From NCBI RefSeq assembly GCF_008632125.1, contig NZ_VWRN01000067.1:19219-83218 (forward strand): a stretch of DNA of 64,000 nucleotides. The letters are read 5' to 3'. A program made the translations under genes and the position numbers. Under the pieces are notes generated by a model. It was not told the origin of the DNA, searched no databases, and worked only from the letters and a program-made list of their open reading frames with translations. Source of the DNA: Cupriavidus cauae (GTDB lineage Bacteria > Pseudomonadota > Gammaproteobacteria > Burkholderiales > Burkholderiaceae). Below are positions 37,943-46,588 of this stretch, one piece after another (position 1 is the stretch's first letter; every line of letters starts with the position of its first letter).

Positions 37943-40177
37943 ATGCAACAAGAATCCACGGCCAATGCGGCCGAGATCGGCGGCAATCCGGGCGAAGTGT
38001 CGGCCGGCACGCCCGTGACCGATCGCCAACCCGCGCTTTCCGATCGCGCCCCGGCGCGCGGCATGTTCGCGCCGCAGCTGCTCAAGCCGGCGCTGGTGGC
38101 GGCCTGGCGCAAGTTGTCGCCGCGCCAGCAGCTGCGCAATCCGGTGATGTTCGTGGTCTATGCCGGCAGCATCCTGACCACGATCCTGTTCCTGCGCGCG
38201 GCCTTCGCGCCCGAAACCTCCGCCGGCGGCGAGAGCGCCGGCTTCATCCTGGCCGTGTCAGTCTGGCTGTGGTTCACGGTGCTGTTCGCCAACTTTGCCG
38301 AGGCGCTCGCCGAAGGGCGCAGCAAGCAGCAGGCGGCGGCGCTGCGCGGGCTGCGCACCACGGTGACGGCGCGCGTGCTGAAGGACGGCCGGCGCGGCGG
38401 CCCGACCGAGCCGCGCGCCGCCACGGCGCTGCGCCGCGGCGATGTGGTGCTGGTCGAGGCGGGCGACATGATTCCCGGCGACGGCGAGGTGATCGAAGGG
38501 GTCGCCTCGGTCGACGAAAGCGCGATCACCGGCGAATCGGCGCCGGTGATCCGCGAATCGGGCGGCGACTTCTCGTCGGTGACCGGCGGCACGCGCGTGC
38601 TGTCCGACTGGCTCGTGGTGCGCATCACCGCCAACCCGGGCCAGAGCTTCATCGACCGGATGATCGCGATGGTCGAGGGCGCGAAGCGCCAGAAGACGCC
38701 AAACGAGCTGGCGCTGACCATCCTGCTGGTGGGCCTGACCATCGTGCTGCTGCTGGCCACCGCGACGCTGCAGCCGTTCTCGGTCTACAGCGTGCTGGTC
38801 GCCAAGGCCGGCGTGCCGGTGACCGTCACGGTGCTGGTGGCGCTGCTGGTCTGCCTGATTCCGACCACCATCGGCGGCCTGCTGTCCGCGATCGGCGTGG
38901 CCGGCATGAGCCGCATGATGGCGGCCAACGTGATCGCCACCTCGGGCCGCGCGGTCGAAGCGGCCGGCGACGTCGACGTGCTGCTGCTCGACAAGACCGG
39001 CACCATCACGCACGGCAACCGCCAGGCGTCGCGGTTCATCGCCGCGCCCGGCGTGGCGCCGTCGCGCCTGGCCGAAGCCGCGTGGCTGTCCTCGCTGGCG
39101 GACGACACGCCGGAAGGGCGCAGCATCGTCGCGCTGGCCCGCCGGCAGGCGGACCCGCGCACCCCCGAGGTGGCGCCGCGCCATGCCCAGTTCGTGCCCT
39201 TCACCGCGCAGACGCGGATGAGCGGCGTCGACGTTCACGAGGACGGCGAACGAGGGCACGTGCGGCACGTGCGCAAGGGCGCGGCCGACGCGGTGCGCCG
39301 CTACGTCGCCGAGCGCGCCGGCAAGTTTCCGGACGCGGTGGCGCAGGCGGTCGAGGAGGTCGCGCGCGCCGGCGGCACGCCGCTGGTGGTGGCCGACGAG
39401 CAGGGTATCCAGCAAGGCGGCGAGCAGGGCAGCGACATTCGCGTGCTCGGCGTGATCGAGCTCAAGGACATCGTCAAGACCGGCATCCGCGAGCGCTTCG
39501 GCGAGCTGCGCCGGATGGGCATCAGGACCGTGATGATCACCGGCGACAACCGGCTGACCGCGGCCTCGATCGCCGCCGAGGCGGGCGTCGACGACTACCT
39601 GGCCGAGGCCACGCCCGAGGCCAAGCTCAAGCTGATCCGCCAGTACCAGGCCGAAGGGCGGCTGGTGGCGATGACCGGCGACGGCACCAACGACGCGCCG
39701 GCGCTGGCCCAGGCCGACGTGGCGGTGGCGATGAACACCGGCACGCAGGCGGCCAAGGAGGCCGGCAACATGGTCGACCTCGACAGCAACCCGACCAAGC
39801 TGATCGAGATCGTCGAGATCGGCAAGCAGATGCTGATGACGCGCGGCTCGCTGACCACCTTCAGCGTCGCCAACGATATCGCCAAGTACTTCGCGATCAT
39901 TCCGGCGGCCTTCGCCACGACCTGTCCGCAGCTGGCATTGCTGAACGTGATGGGGCTGTCCACGCCGACGTCGGCGATCCTGTCCGCCGTGATCTTCAAC
40001 GCGCTGATCATCGTCGTGCTGATTCCGCTGGCGTTGAAGGGGGTCGCCTACCGGCCGCTGGGCGCCGCGGCGCTGCTGCGGCGGAACCTGCTGGTCTACG
40101 GGCTCGGCGGCATCCTGGTGCCGTTCGTGGGCATCAAGCTGATCGACATGCTGCTGACCTTGCTGGGGTGGGCCTGA
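37943..40177 (+). CDS. kdpB: Potassium-transporting ATPase ATP-binding subunit KdpB
   Basis: P-type ATPase subunit driving K+ uptake. 744 residues; about 50 longer than E. coli KdpB because of a polar N-terminal lead (1–~45). Actuator-domain TGES at about 196, phosphorylation motif DKTGT with Asp ~350, CLIPTTIGG in the membrane helix before it, and hinge GDGTNDAPAL at ~580. The nucleotide-binding domain contains a small insertion (EQGIQQGGEQGSD, ~490). Start ATG at 37943 is 160 bp after kdpA, with a tandem repeat filling the spacer. Confidence 0.96.
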   Translation: MQQESTANAAEIGGNPGEVSAGTPVTDRQPALSDRAPARGMFAPQLLKPALVAAWRKLSPRQQLRNPVMFVVYAGSILTTILFLRAAFAPETSAGGESAGFILAVSVWLWFTVLFANFAEALAEGRSKQQAAALRGLRTTVTARVLKDGRRGGPTEPRAATALRRGDVVLVEAGDMIPGDGEVIEGVASVDESAITGESAPVIRESGGDFSSVTGGTRVLSDWLVVRITANPGQSFIDRMIAMVEGAKRQKTPNELALTILLVGLTIVLLLATATLQPFSVYSVLVAKAGVPVTVTVLVALLVCLIPTTIGGLLSAIGVAGMSRMMAANVIATSGRAVEAAGDVDVLLLDKTGTITHGNRQASRFIAAPGVAPSRLAEAAWLSSLADDTPEGRSIVALARRQADPRTPEVAPRHAQFVPFTAQTRMSGVDVHEDGERGHVRHVRKGAADAVRRYVAERAGKFPDAVAQAVEEVARAGGTPLVVADEQGIQQGGEQGSDIRVLGVIELKDIVKTGIRERFGELRRMGIRTVMITGDNRLTAASIAAEAGVDDYLAEATPEAKLKLIRQYQAEGRLVAMTGDGTNDAPALAQADVAVAMNTGTQAAKEAGNMVDLDSNPTKLIEIVEIGKQMLMTRGSLTTFSVANDIAKYFAIIPAAFATTCPQLALLNVMGLSTPTSAILSAVIFNALIIVVLIPLALKGVAYRPLGAAALLRRNLLVYGLGGILVPFVGIKLIDMLLTLLGWA

Positions 40178-40221
40178 ACGCCGGGCCGCCTAGCCATCGA
40201 GTCAGTGAGTCGCCGACTCTC

Positions 40222-40277
40222 CGGACCACCGGACTATCGGACCACCGGACCACCGGACCACCGGACCACCGGACCAC
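40222..40277 (+). repeat. 8-bp tandem repeat (7 copies) between kdpB and kdpC
   Basis: Seven consecutive CGGACCAC units (40222–40277), all identical except the second (CGGACTAT). They end 31 bp before the kdpC start codon. Confidence 0.95.
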
Positions 40278-40308
40278 GGCATCACCGAAACACAAGGACA
40301 TCGACACC

Positions 40309-40932
40309 ATGAACACCAACGCATCCCTGCACGCCGCCCCCGTCCCCCCAGCGCAGGCGGGCCTGCTGCGCCCGCTGCTGACCGTCTTCGCCGCGCTGTC
40401 GGTGCTGACCGGGCTGCTGTATCCCGCCGTCGTCACCGGCCTCGCCCAGGGCCTGTTTCCCCATCAGGCGGCCGGCTCGCTGATCGTCAGGGACGGCACG
40501 ACGATCGGCTCGGCGCTGATCGGGCAGCCGTTCTCCGAGCCGCGCTATTTCTGGGGCCGGCTGTCCGCCACGGCGCCGATGCCCTACAACGCGGCGGCCT
40601 CGGGCGGCTCGAACCTCGGCCCGAGCAATCCCGCGCTGGCCGACGCGGCGCGCGCGCGCATCGAGGCGCTGCGCACGGCCGACCCGGGCAACACGGCCCC
40701 GGTGCCGGTGGACCTGGTCACCGCCTCGGGCAGCGGCCTCGATCCGCATATCAGCCCGGCAGCGGCCGAGTATCAGGCGGCGCGGGTTGCCCGCGCCCGC
40801 GGCCTGCCGCTGGAGCGGGTACGCCAGCTGATCGCCGCCCACACCGACCGGCCCGCTCTGGCGGTGCTGGGCGCTGCCGGCGTCAACGTGCTGCGGCTGA
40901 ACCTGGCGCTCGACGCGCTCGGCCCGAAGTAG
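40309..40932 (+). CDS. kdpC: Potassium-transporting ATPase subunit KdpC
   Basis: Periplasm-facing accessory subunit anchored by one N-terminal helix (about 20–45). 207 residues. Family motifs: LTGLLYPAVVTGLAQ, FWGRLSA, GSNLGPSNP, and the C-terminal DPHISPAAAEYQAARVARAR. AAGGAC is 8–13 nt upstream of the ATG. Between kdpB and this gene lie seven copies of an 8-bp repeat. Confidence 0.95.
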   Translation: MNTNASLHAAPVPPAQAGLLRPLLTVFAALSVLTGLLYPAVVTGLAQGLFPHQAAGSLIVRDGTTIGSALIGQPFSEPRYFWGRLSATAPMPYNAAASGGSNLGPSNPALADAARARIEALRTADPGNTAPVPVDLVTASGSGLDPHISPAAAEYQAARVARARGLPLERVRQLIAAHTDRPALAVLGAAGVNVLRLNLALDALGPK

Positions 40933-40975
40933 TGCCGCGCGGGCCGTGGCAGAATGGCCTTCGCCTTGCCCTCCC

Positions 40976-40997
40976 TTGTTCTGCCATTGTTCTGCCA
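40976..40997 (+). repeat. 11-bp direct repeat between kdpC and kdpD
   Basis: TTGTTCTGCCA occurs twice in perfect tandem (40976–40986 and 40987–40997), 24 bp before the kdpD ATG. Confidence 0.9.
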
Positions 40998-41021
40998 TAG
41001 TCCAGCCCGGTTGCATTGCCG

Positions 41022-43982
41022 ATGACCGAAGCCGAATTGCGCGATGCCGGTGCGCGCGCCGATCCCGATGCCCTGCTGCAGATGGTCCAGCAGGAGGGCG
41101 AGCGGGCCGCGCGCGGCAAGCTGCGCGTGTATTTCGGCGCCTCGGCCGGCGTGGGCAAGACCTTCGCGATGCTGACCGCGGCGAGGGCGGCGATGGCAGA
41201 GGGCGCCGATGTGGCGATCGGCGTGGTCGAGACCCACGGCCGCGCCGAGACCGAGGCGCTGCTGGCCGGCATGGAGCGGCTGCCGATGCGCGAGGTGCCC
41301 TATCGCGGCCGCGTGCTGCACGAATTCGATCTCGACGGCGCGCTGGCGCGCCAACCCGCGCTGATCCTGGTGGACGAGCTCGCGCATTCGAATGCGCCGG
41401 GCAGCCGCCACCCGAAGCGCTGGCAGGACATCCAGGAGCTGCGCGCGGCCGGCATCGATGTCTGGACCACCGTCAACGTCCAGCACCTGGACAGCCTGAA
41501 CGAGGCGGTGGGCGGCATCACCGGCATCCGCGTCTGGGAAACGGTGCCCGACGCGGTGTTCGACGGCGCCGACGAGGTCGTGCTGGTGGACCTGCCGGCC
41601 GACGAGCTGCTGCGCCGGCTGAAGGAGGGCAGGGTCTACCTGCCCGAGCAGGCGCGCCATGCCGCGCGCCATTTCTTCCGCAAGGGCAACCTGATCGCGT
41701 TGCGCGAGCTGGCGCTGCGCCGCACCGCCGAGCGTGTCGATGACGACGTGCGTGCGTGGCGGCAGTCCGAACCGGTGCAGCCGGTATGGCGCACGCGCGA
41801 GGCGGTGCTCGCCTGCATCGGCAGCGGCGACGATGCCGAGCAGGTCGTCAGGAGCGCGCGCCGGCTGGCGGGCCAGCTCGATTGCGACTGGCATGTGGTG
41901 ACGGTCGCCACGCCGCGGCTGGCGCCGCCTTCTGAGCGCGCCAGGGCCCGGCTGGAGGATGCGATGCGGATGGCCGAGCAGCTCGGCGCACGCACCGAGA
42001 CGCTGGCCGGCGCGGACATGGTGCAGGCGGTCGCCGGCTATGTGCGGCGCCACAACCTGACCAAGGTGGTGATCGGGCGCGCGCCGGGCGATTGGCGGCG
42101 CGGCGGCGCGTCGCTCGCCGATCGCGCGCGTTCGCTGTTGGCGCTGGGCCTGTCGCCGCTGGTCGGCGCGCCGGCGGCCTGGTTCGGCAGGCGCAGCTTT
42201 GCCGACGCGCTGGCGAGGGGCTGTCCCGAGATCGACATCATCCGCGTGGCCGCCGATACCATTCGCAACCCCGCTCGCAACCCCGCGCGCACCGATCCGC
42301 GGCCGGGCCACGACGCCGCCGAGGGGCAGCCCGACGCCGGCACCGCAGGCGCGGGGCGGGGCGACTACCTGTGGGCCGTGGTCTGGTGCGCCGGCGCCTC
42401 GGCGCTGTCGGCGCTGGCCACGCCGTGGTTCGACGTGGTCAATATCGCGATGCTGTTCCTCGCTGCCGTGATGGGCGTCGCGCTGCGGCACGGCCGCGGG
42501 CCGGCGGCATTGGCCTCGGTGCTGTCGGTGGCCGCGTTCGACTTCTTCTTCGTGCCGCCGCGGCTGTCGTTCGCCGTCACCGACGTGCAGTACCTGCTGA
42601 CCTTCGTGGTGCTGTTGTCGGTGGGCCTGGTGATCGGCCAGCTGACCGCGGGGCTGCGCGAGCAGGCGCAGGTCGCGGTGCGGCGCGAGACCGATGCGCG
42701 CACGCTGTACGAGCTCGCGCGCGAACTGTCGTCGGCGCTGACGCTGGAGCAGATCGTGCCGATCGGCAGCCGCTTCCTGCGGGCGGCGTTCGATGCCAAT
42801 TCGGCGTTCTTCCTGACGTCCCCCGACGGCAAGCTGCTGCCGCCGGTGATGGTCGCCGAGCAGCAGGACACCGCCGCGCGCACCGATTCGATCGACCGCG
42901 TGCTGGCGCAATGGGTGTTCGACCACGGCCAGCCCGCCGGCACGGGCACGCACACGCTGCCCGGCAGCACCGTGCTTTATCTGCCGCTGAAGGCGCCGAT
43001 GCGGACGCGCGGCGTGCTGGCGGTGGAGCCGGCCGCGTGGCGCGCGTTCGCGCAGCCTGCGCTGCGGCGCCAGGTGGATGGCTTCTGCACGCTGATCGCG
43101 ATCGCCATCGAGCGGCTGCACTATGTCGAGGTTGCGCAACAGGCGCTGCTGTCGATGGAGTCGGAGCGGTTGCGCAGTTCGCTGCTGGCCGCCGTATCGC
43201 ACGATCTGCGCACGCCGCTGACCGGCCTGATCGGCATGGCCGAGACGCTGCGGCGTGCCGACCCGCCGCTGGCGCCTTCGGTGGCCGATACCGTCGACGC
43301 GATGCTCGAGCAGGCGCAGCGGATGCGCACGATGGTGGTCAACCTGCTCGACATGGCGCGGCTGCAAAGCCGCGACGTGCGGATGAAGCGGGCGTGGCAG
43401 TCGGTCGAGGAGCTGGTCGGCTCGAGTCTGGCCGCGATGCGCGAGTCGTTGTCGCGGCACCGCGTCGAGGTGGCCGACCTGTCGCGCGTGCCGCTGGTCG
43501 AGTGCGACGCGGTGCTGATCGAGCGCGTGCTGTGCAATCTGCTGGAGAATGCGGGCAAATACACGCCGGCGGGAACGACGATCCGCGTGTCTGCCGAGGC
43601 CGTCGAGGCTGGCGAGGACGGCAAGGCCAGCGAGGGCCGCGAGGACGGGGAGGACAGCGAAGACGGCAAGGGCAGCGTGGGAGGCGAGGGCGAGATCCGC
43701 ATCGCCGTGGAGGACGAGGGTCCCGGCGTGCCGGCCGGCAGCGAGCGGCAGATCTTCGAGAAGTTCACGCGCGGGCAGCGCGAGTCGGCCACGGTCGGTG
43801 TCGGCCTCGGGCTCGCCGTCTGCGAGGCGATCGTGCAGGCCCACGGGGGACGGATCTGGGTCGAACCGGCGCGGTCCGCGGCGCGCCGGGCCGTGCACGG
43901 GCCCGGCGCCCGCTTCGTGGTCGCGTTGCCGCGCGGCAACCCGCCGGCGGTGGAGGCCGAGTCCGACATGCCACCCGCTTGA
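41022..43982 (+). CDS. kdpD: Sensor histidine kinase KdpD
   Basis: Membrane sensor that phosphorylates KdpE when K+ is low or osmotic stress is high. 986 residues. N-terminal KdpD domain with Walker A GASAGVGKT (~39–47), Usp-like domain (~250–380), four-helix DUF4118 membrane region (~445–545), GAF-like domain (~575–690), HisKA with the phosphorylated His in AAVSHDLRTPLTGLIG (~727), and the HATPase domain (NLLENAGKYTP ~840, DEGPGVP ~898, GLGLAVCEAIV ~927). Between the N box and the G1 box there is an extra ~30-residue Glu/Asp/Gly/Ser stretch with an 18-bp direct repeat. The ATG at 41022 is used; a TTG two codons earlier is possible. Confidence 0.95.
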   Translation: MTEAELRDAGARADPDALLQMVQQEGERAARGKLRVYFGASAGVGKTFAMLTAARAAMAEGADVAIGVVETHGRAETEALLAGMERLPMREVPYRGRVLHEFDLDGALARQPALILVDELAHSNAPGSRHPKRWQDIQELRAAGIDVWTTVNVQHLDSLNEAVGGITGIRVWETVPDAVFDGADEVVLVDLPADELLRRLKEGRVYLPEQARHAARHFFRKGNLIALRELALRRTAERVDDDVRAWRQSEPVQPVWRTREAVLACIGSGDDAEQVVRSARRLAGQLDCDWHVVTVATPRLAPPSERARARLEDAMRMAEQLGARTETLAGADMVQAVAGYVRRHNLTKVVIGRAPGDWRRGGASLADRARSLLALGLSPLVGAPAAWFGRRSFADALARGCPEIDIIRVAADTIRNPARNPARTDPRPGHDAAEGQPDAGTAGAGRGDYLWAVVWCAGASALSALATPWFDVVNIAMLFLAAVMGVALRHGRGPAALASVLSVAAFDFFFVPPRLSFAVTDVQYLLTFVVLLSVGLVIGQLTAGLREQAQVAVRRETDARTLYELARELSSALTLEQIVPIGSRFLRAAFDANSAFFLTSPDGKLLPPVMVAEQQDTAARTDSIDRVLAQWVFDHGQPAGTGTHTLPGSTVLYLPLKAPMRTRGVLAVEPAAWRAFAQPALRRQVDGFCTLIAIAIERLHYVEVAQQALLSMESERLRSSLLAAVSHDLRTPLTGLIGMAETLRRADPPLAPSVADTVDAMLEQAQRMRTMVVNLLDMARLQSRDVRMKRAWQSVEELVGSSLAAMRESLSRHRVEVADLSRVPLVECDAVLIERVLCNLLENAGKYTPAGTTIRVSAEAVEAGEDGKASEGREDGEDSEDGKGSVGGEGEIRIAVEDEGPGVPAGSERQIFEKFTRGQRESATVGVGLGLAVCEAIVQAHGGRIWVEPARSAARRAVHGPGARFVVALPRGNPPAVEAESDMPPA
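43614..43676 (+). repeat. 18-bp direct repeat within kdpD
   Basis: Two near-identical 18-bp copies, 43614–43631 and 43659–43676 (two differences), coding Glu-Asp-Gly-Lys-(Ala/Gly)-Ser within a longer acidic low-complexity insert in the ATPase domain. Confidence 0.75.
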
Positions 43983-44037
43983 ACCGGCGGACTGTTCGTT
44001 CGAATCCGCGCACCGCCATCCGCAACACATTCGGCCC

Positions 44038-44075
44038 ACGTCCGCACCACGTCCTCGCTACGTCCGCACCACGTC
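44038..44075 (+). repeat. 16-bp direct repeat (period 22) between kdpD and kdpE
   Basis: ACGTCCGCACCACGTC is present at 44038–44053 and exactly again at 44060–44075, 25 bp before the kdpE ATG. Confidence 0.9.
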
Positions 44076-44099
44076 GATCCCAAGGAAACCACTACCGTC

Positions 44100-44795
44100 A
44101 TGCCATTCGAATTCTCTCCCACGGTGTTGCTGGTCGAAGACGAGCCGCATATCCGCCGCTTCGTACGCGCGACGCTCGAGGCCGAGGGCTGCACCGTGCA
44201 TGAGGCCGAGACGCTGAAACGAGGGCTGATCGACGCCGGCACGCGTCAGCCCGATCTGGTGATCCTCGATCTCGGCCTGCCCGACGGCGATGGCGTCCAG
44301 CTGATCCGCGAGATGCGCAGCTGGACCCAGGTGCCGATCCTGGTGCTGTCCGCGCGCAGCGACGAAGCCGACAAGATCGTCGCGCTCGACGGCGGCGCCG
44401 ACGACTATCTGACCAAGCCCTTCGGCGTGGGCGAGATGGTGGCGCGCGTGCGCGTGCTGCTGCGCCGGCACGCCAGGACCAATCCGCAGGGCACCCACCT
44501 GATCGCCTTCGGCGACGTGCAGGTGGACCTCGCCAATCGCGTGATCACGCGCGCGGGGCAGCCCGTACATCTGACGCCGATCGAGTATCGCCTGCTGTCG
44601 GTGCTGATCGCCCACCGGGGCAAGGTGATGACCCATCGCGAACTGCTGCGCGAGGTATGGGGGCCGTCGCAGTCGGAGAGCAGCCAGTATCTGCGCGTCT
44701 ACATGGGTCATCTGCGGCACAAGCTCGAGCGCGATCCCGCGCAGCCCGTTCACCTGCTGACCGAGACCGGCATCGGCTATCGCTTCGCGGGGTGA
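44100..44795 (+). CDS. kdpE: Response regulator KdpE
   Basis: OmpR-family transcription activator of the kdp operon. 231 residues: receiver domain (1–~120) with acidic pocket VEDEPH, phosphorylated Asp57 in LVILDLGLPDGDG and Lys in YLTKPFG, then a winged-helix DNA-binding domain (~135–230; LTPIEYRLLSVLIAHRGKVM and YLRVYMGHLRHKLE). CAAGGAAACC is upstream of the ATG. It is 117 bp downstream of kdpD. A KdpE-type box precedes kdpF, and KdpE-like TTTAC elements also lie ahead of the next gene. Confidence 0.96.
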   Translation: MPFEFSPTVLLVEDEPHIRRFVRATLEAEGCTVHEAETLKRGLIDAGTRQPDLVILDLGLPDGDGVQLIREMRSWTQVPILVLSARSDEADKIVALDGGADDYLTKPFGVGEMVARVRVLLRRHARTNPQGTHLIAFGDVQVDLANRVITRAGQPVHLTPIEYRLLSVLIAHRGKVMTHRELLREVWGPSQSESSQYLRVYMGHLRHKLERDPAQPVHLLTETGIGYRFAG

Positions 44796-44860
44796 GTGAC
44801 CCCGGGGCATGAACGCCCGGCGTGCGCCTTTACGCGGTTCGCATGCCGCGCCTCGCACTC

Positions 44861-44891
44861 TTGACACCGTTTTTACGCGCCGATGCCTATC
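44861..44891 (+). promoter_or_regulatory. Candidate promoter of the TorF-like porin gene
   Basis: A consensus –35 TTGACA (44861–44866) followed 17–20 bp later by a CCTATC-type –10 (about 44886–44891). Two CTTTACGCG/TTTTTACGCG direct elements (around 44827 and 44870) overlap or precede it; they resemble the TTTAC half of a KdpE box. Confidence 0.45.
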
Positions 44892-44941
44892 GTGGCGAAG
44901 GTCCCCAACGGGACTGTCCCTTCTACTTCGCCACGATTCTC

Positions 44942-45733
44942 ATGATCCGAATCACGCTACCGCGCCATCCCGCCGCGGCGCTGCTCGCCGCTTCCCTGCC
45001 CGCCGCTTCTCTGCTCTCCATCACGCTGCTGTCCGCGATGCCGGCGGCCGCGCAGACCGCGCCGCACACGTTGACGGCCAATCTGTCGCTGGCCACCGAC
45101 TACCGCTATCGCGGCATCACGCAGACCGATCGCCGGCCCGCGATCCAGGGCGGCTTCGACTACAGCCATGCCAGCGGCTTCTATCTGGGCAACTGGAACT
45201 CGAGCATCAGCTGGCTGGGCGACAGCAACGACGAGGTGTCGGCGCCGATCGAGATGGACTTCTACGCGGGCTTCAGGAACACCTTCGGCACCGAGGGCAA
45301 ATGGAGCTACGACGTCGGCGTGTTGCAGTACTACTACCCCGGCGATTACCCGGGCGGCTTCACCCGTCCCCATACCACCGAAGCCTATGCCGGCGTCGGC
45401 TACGGTCCGGTGTCCCTCAAGGTCTCGTATGCGCCGACCAACCTGTTCGGCCTCGCCGACAGCCGGCACAGCTGGTATGCGGACCTGTCGGCCAACGTGC
45501 CGCTGCAGGTCTGGGGCCTGACGCTGAACACGCACATCGGCTACCAGAAGGTGCAGGTGGCTGACGCCTCGTATGTCGACTGGAAGCTCGGCCTGACCAG
45601 GGACCTGGGCAACGGCTTCGCGCTGGCCGTGGCCTATGTCGACACCAACGCGGACCGCACCGTCTACACCAACGCCAGCGGACGCTATATGGGCCGCGGC
45701 ACGGCCTGGGCCTCGCTGACGAAGACGTTCTGA
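44942..45733 (+). CDS. TorF-family putative outer-membrane porin
   Basis: 263 residues. A signal peptide with cleavage after AMPAAAQ (~38) is followed by an all-beta barrel pattern beginning with LTANLSLATDYRYRGITQTD, the signature of the TorF/Gcw_chp family, and ending TAWASLTKTF with a terminal Phe, as in outer-membrane beta-barrels. The substrate is unknown. ATG at 44942; earlier in-frame codons precede the promoter candidate and are not used. The gene follows kdpE by 146 bp, so it could be part of the potassium/osmotic regulon. Confidence 0.83.
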   Translation: MIRITLPRHPAAALLAASLPAASLLSITLLSAMPAAAQTAPHTLTANLSLATDYRYRGITQTDRRPAIQGGFDYSHASGFYLGNWNSSISWLGDSNDEVSAPIEMDFYAGFRNTFGTEGKWSYDVGVLQYYYPGDYPGGFTRPHTTEAYAGVGYGPVSLKVSYAPTNLFGLADSRHSWYADLSANVPLQVWGLTLNTHIGYQKVQVADASYVDWKLGLTRDLGNGFALAVAYVDTNADRTVYTNASGRYMGRGTAWASLTKTF

Positions 45734-45769
45734 GGCCGCGCCGCCATCGCCCACCGCCGCCCGGCGGCG

Positions 45770-46588
45770 CTACTGCGCGGCGACCTGCGCGTGCACGTCG
45801 TGCGCCAGCTCGAGCAGCCGCTGGCGGTCGATGCCGCCCGACACCGCGTAGCCGAACTTGCCGTCGATCCAGTAGAAGACATTGACCGGACCGTCCTGAT
45901 ACAGCCGGAACGCGGTCACGTCGGCGGCGAGGTCGCGGTGCGAGATGCACAGCGTGATGCGCTCGCCGTTGGCGTCGTGGTACATGAACTGCGCGACCGG
46001 GCCGTGGTTGCTCGGCAGCAGGCGTCCGCCCATCAGCGAGAAGCCGGTGCGCGTCAGGATCGGCGGGCGGACATCGGCGCCCAGCCGGTTCGATACCCAT
46101 TTGACCAGCTCCTGCTCGCGGTCCGCCCCGACCTCCACCGGCCGGCGTACCTCGGGGGCGTAGATCACGTGGGCGATCGCCGATTGGCGCGCGAACGATT
46201 CGCCGGTATCGAGGCCCGTCGGCGCGCGCCGGGCCAGCTCGCCGCCGAAGGACGGCACCGCGCGGCGCCACGCATCGGCATTGGCGCCGATGCCGATGCC
46301 CACCACCAGCGCCGCGGCCATGCCGCCCAGCAGCTTCCAGTCCAGCCGGCGCAGCCATGCGCCGCGCCGGCCGGGGTCGCGCAGCCGCGACGGCAGCGGT
46401 TCGTTCAGCACGCGGTCGTAGCGCGCGTGCAGCATGTGGTTCAGCGCGTAGTACTGGCTGATCCGCTGGGCAAGCTGGGGGTCGTGCTCGAGCCGCTGCT
46501 CGATTTCGGCGCGCCGCGCGTCGGGCACCATGCCGTCGACGTAGGCGTGGATCTCTTCCTCGCTGATCGCGAATGCTTCGTTGCTCAT
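45770..46588 (-). CDS. Anti-sigma factor, membrane-anchored, without zinc motif
   Basis: 272 residues. An N-terminal cytosolic helical domain (EEEIHAYVDGMVPDARRAEIEQRL) of the RsiW/anti-sigma type, one transmembrane helix at ~87–103 (LLGGMAAALVVGIGIGANA), and a periplasmic domain (~105–272) with SRDL/FRLYQDGPVNVFYWIDGKFGYAVSG. The HxxxCxxC zinc site of ZAS anti-sigma factors is absent: the N-terminal domain has no Cys. Its start codon overlaps the stop of the sigma gene (ATGA), so the pair is translated together. Presumed to hold the ECF sigma factor inactive until a periplasmic signal. Confidence 0.87.
   Translation of the reverse strand: MSNEAFAISEEEIHAYVDGMVPDARRAEIEQRLEHDPQLAQRISQYYALNHMLHARYDRVLNEPLPSRLRDPGRRGAWLRRLDWKLLGGMAAALVVGIGIGANADAWRRAVPSFGGELARRAPTGLDTGESFARQSAIAHVIYAPEVRRPVEVGADREQELVKWVSNRLGADVRPPILTRTGFSLMGGRLLPSNHGPVAQFMYHDANGERITLCISHRDLAADVTAFRLYQDGPVNVFYWIDGKFGYAVSGGIDRQRLLELAHDVHAQVAAQ

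Noticed and set aside
40773..44039. A 1088-codon open frame on the minus strand
   Set aside because: It is antisense to kdpD, with shadow composition and no recognisable motif; kdpD has a full domain set in the same place.
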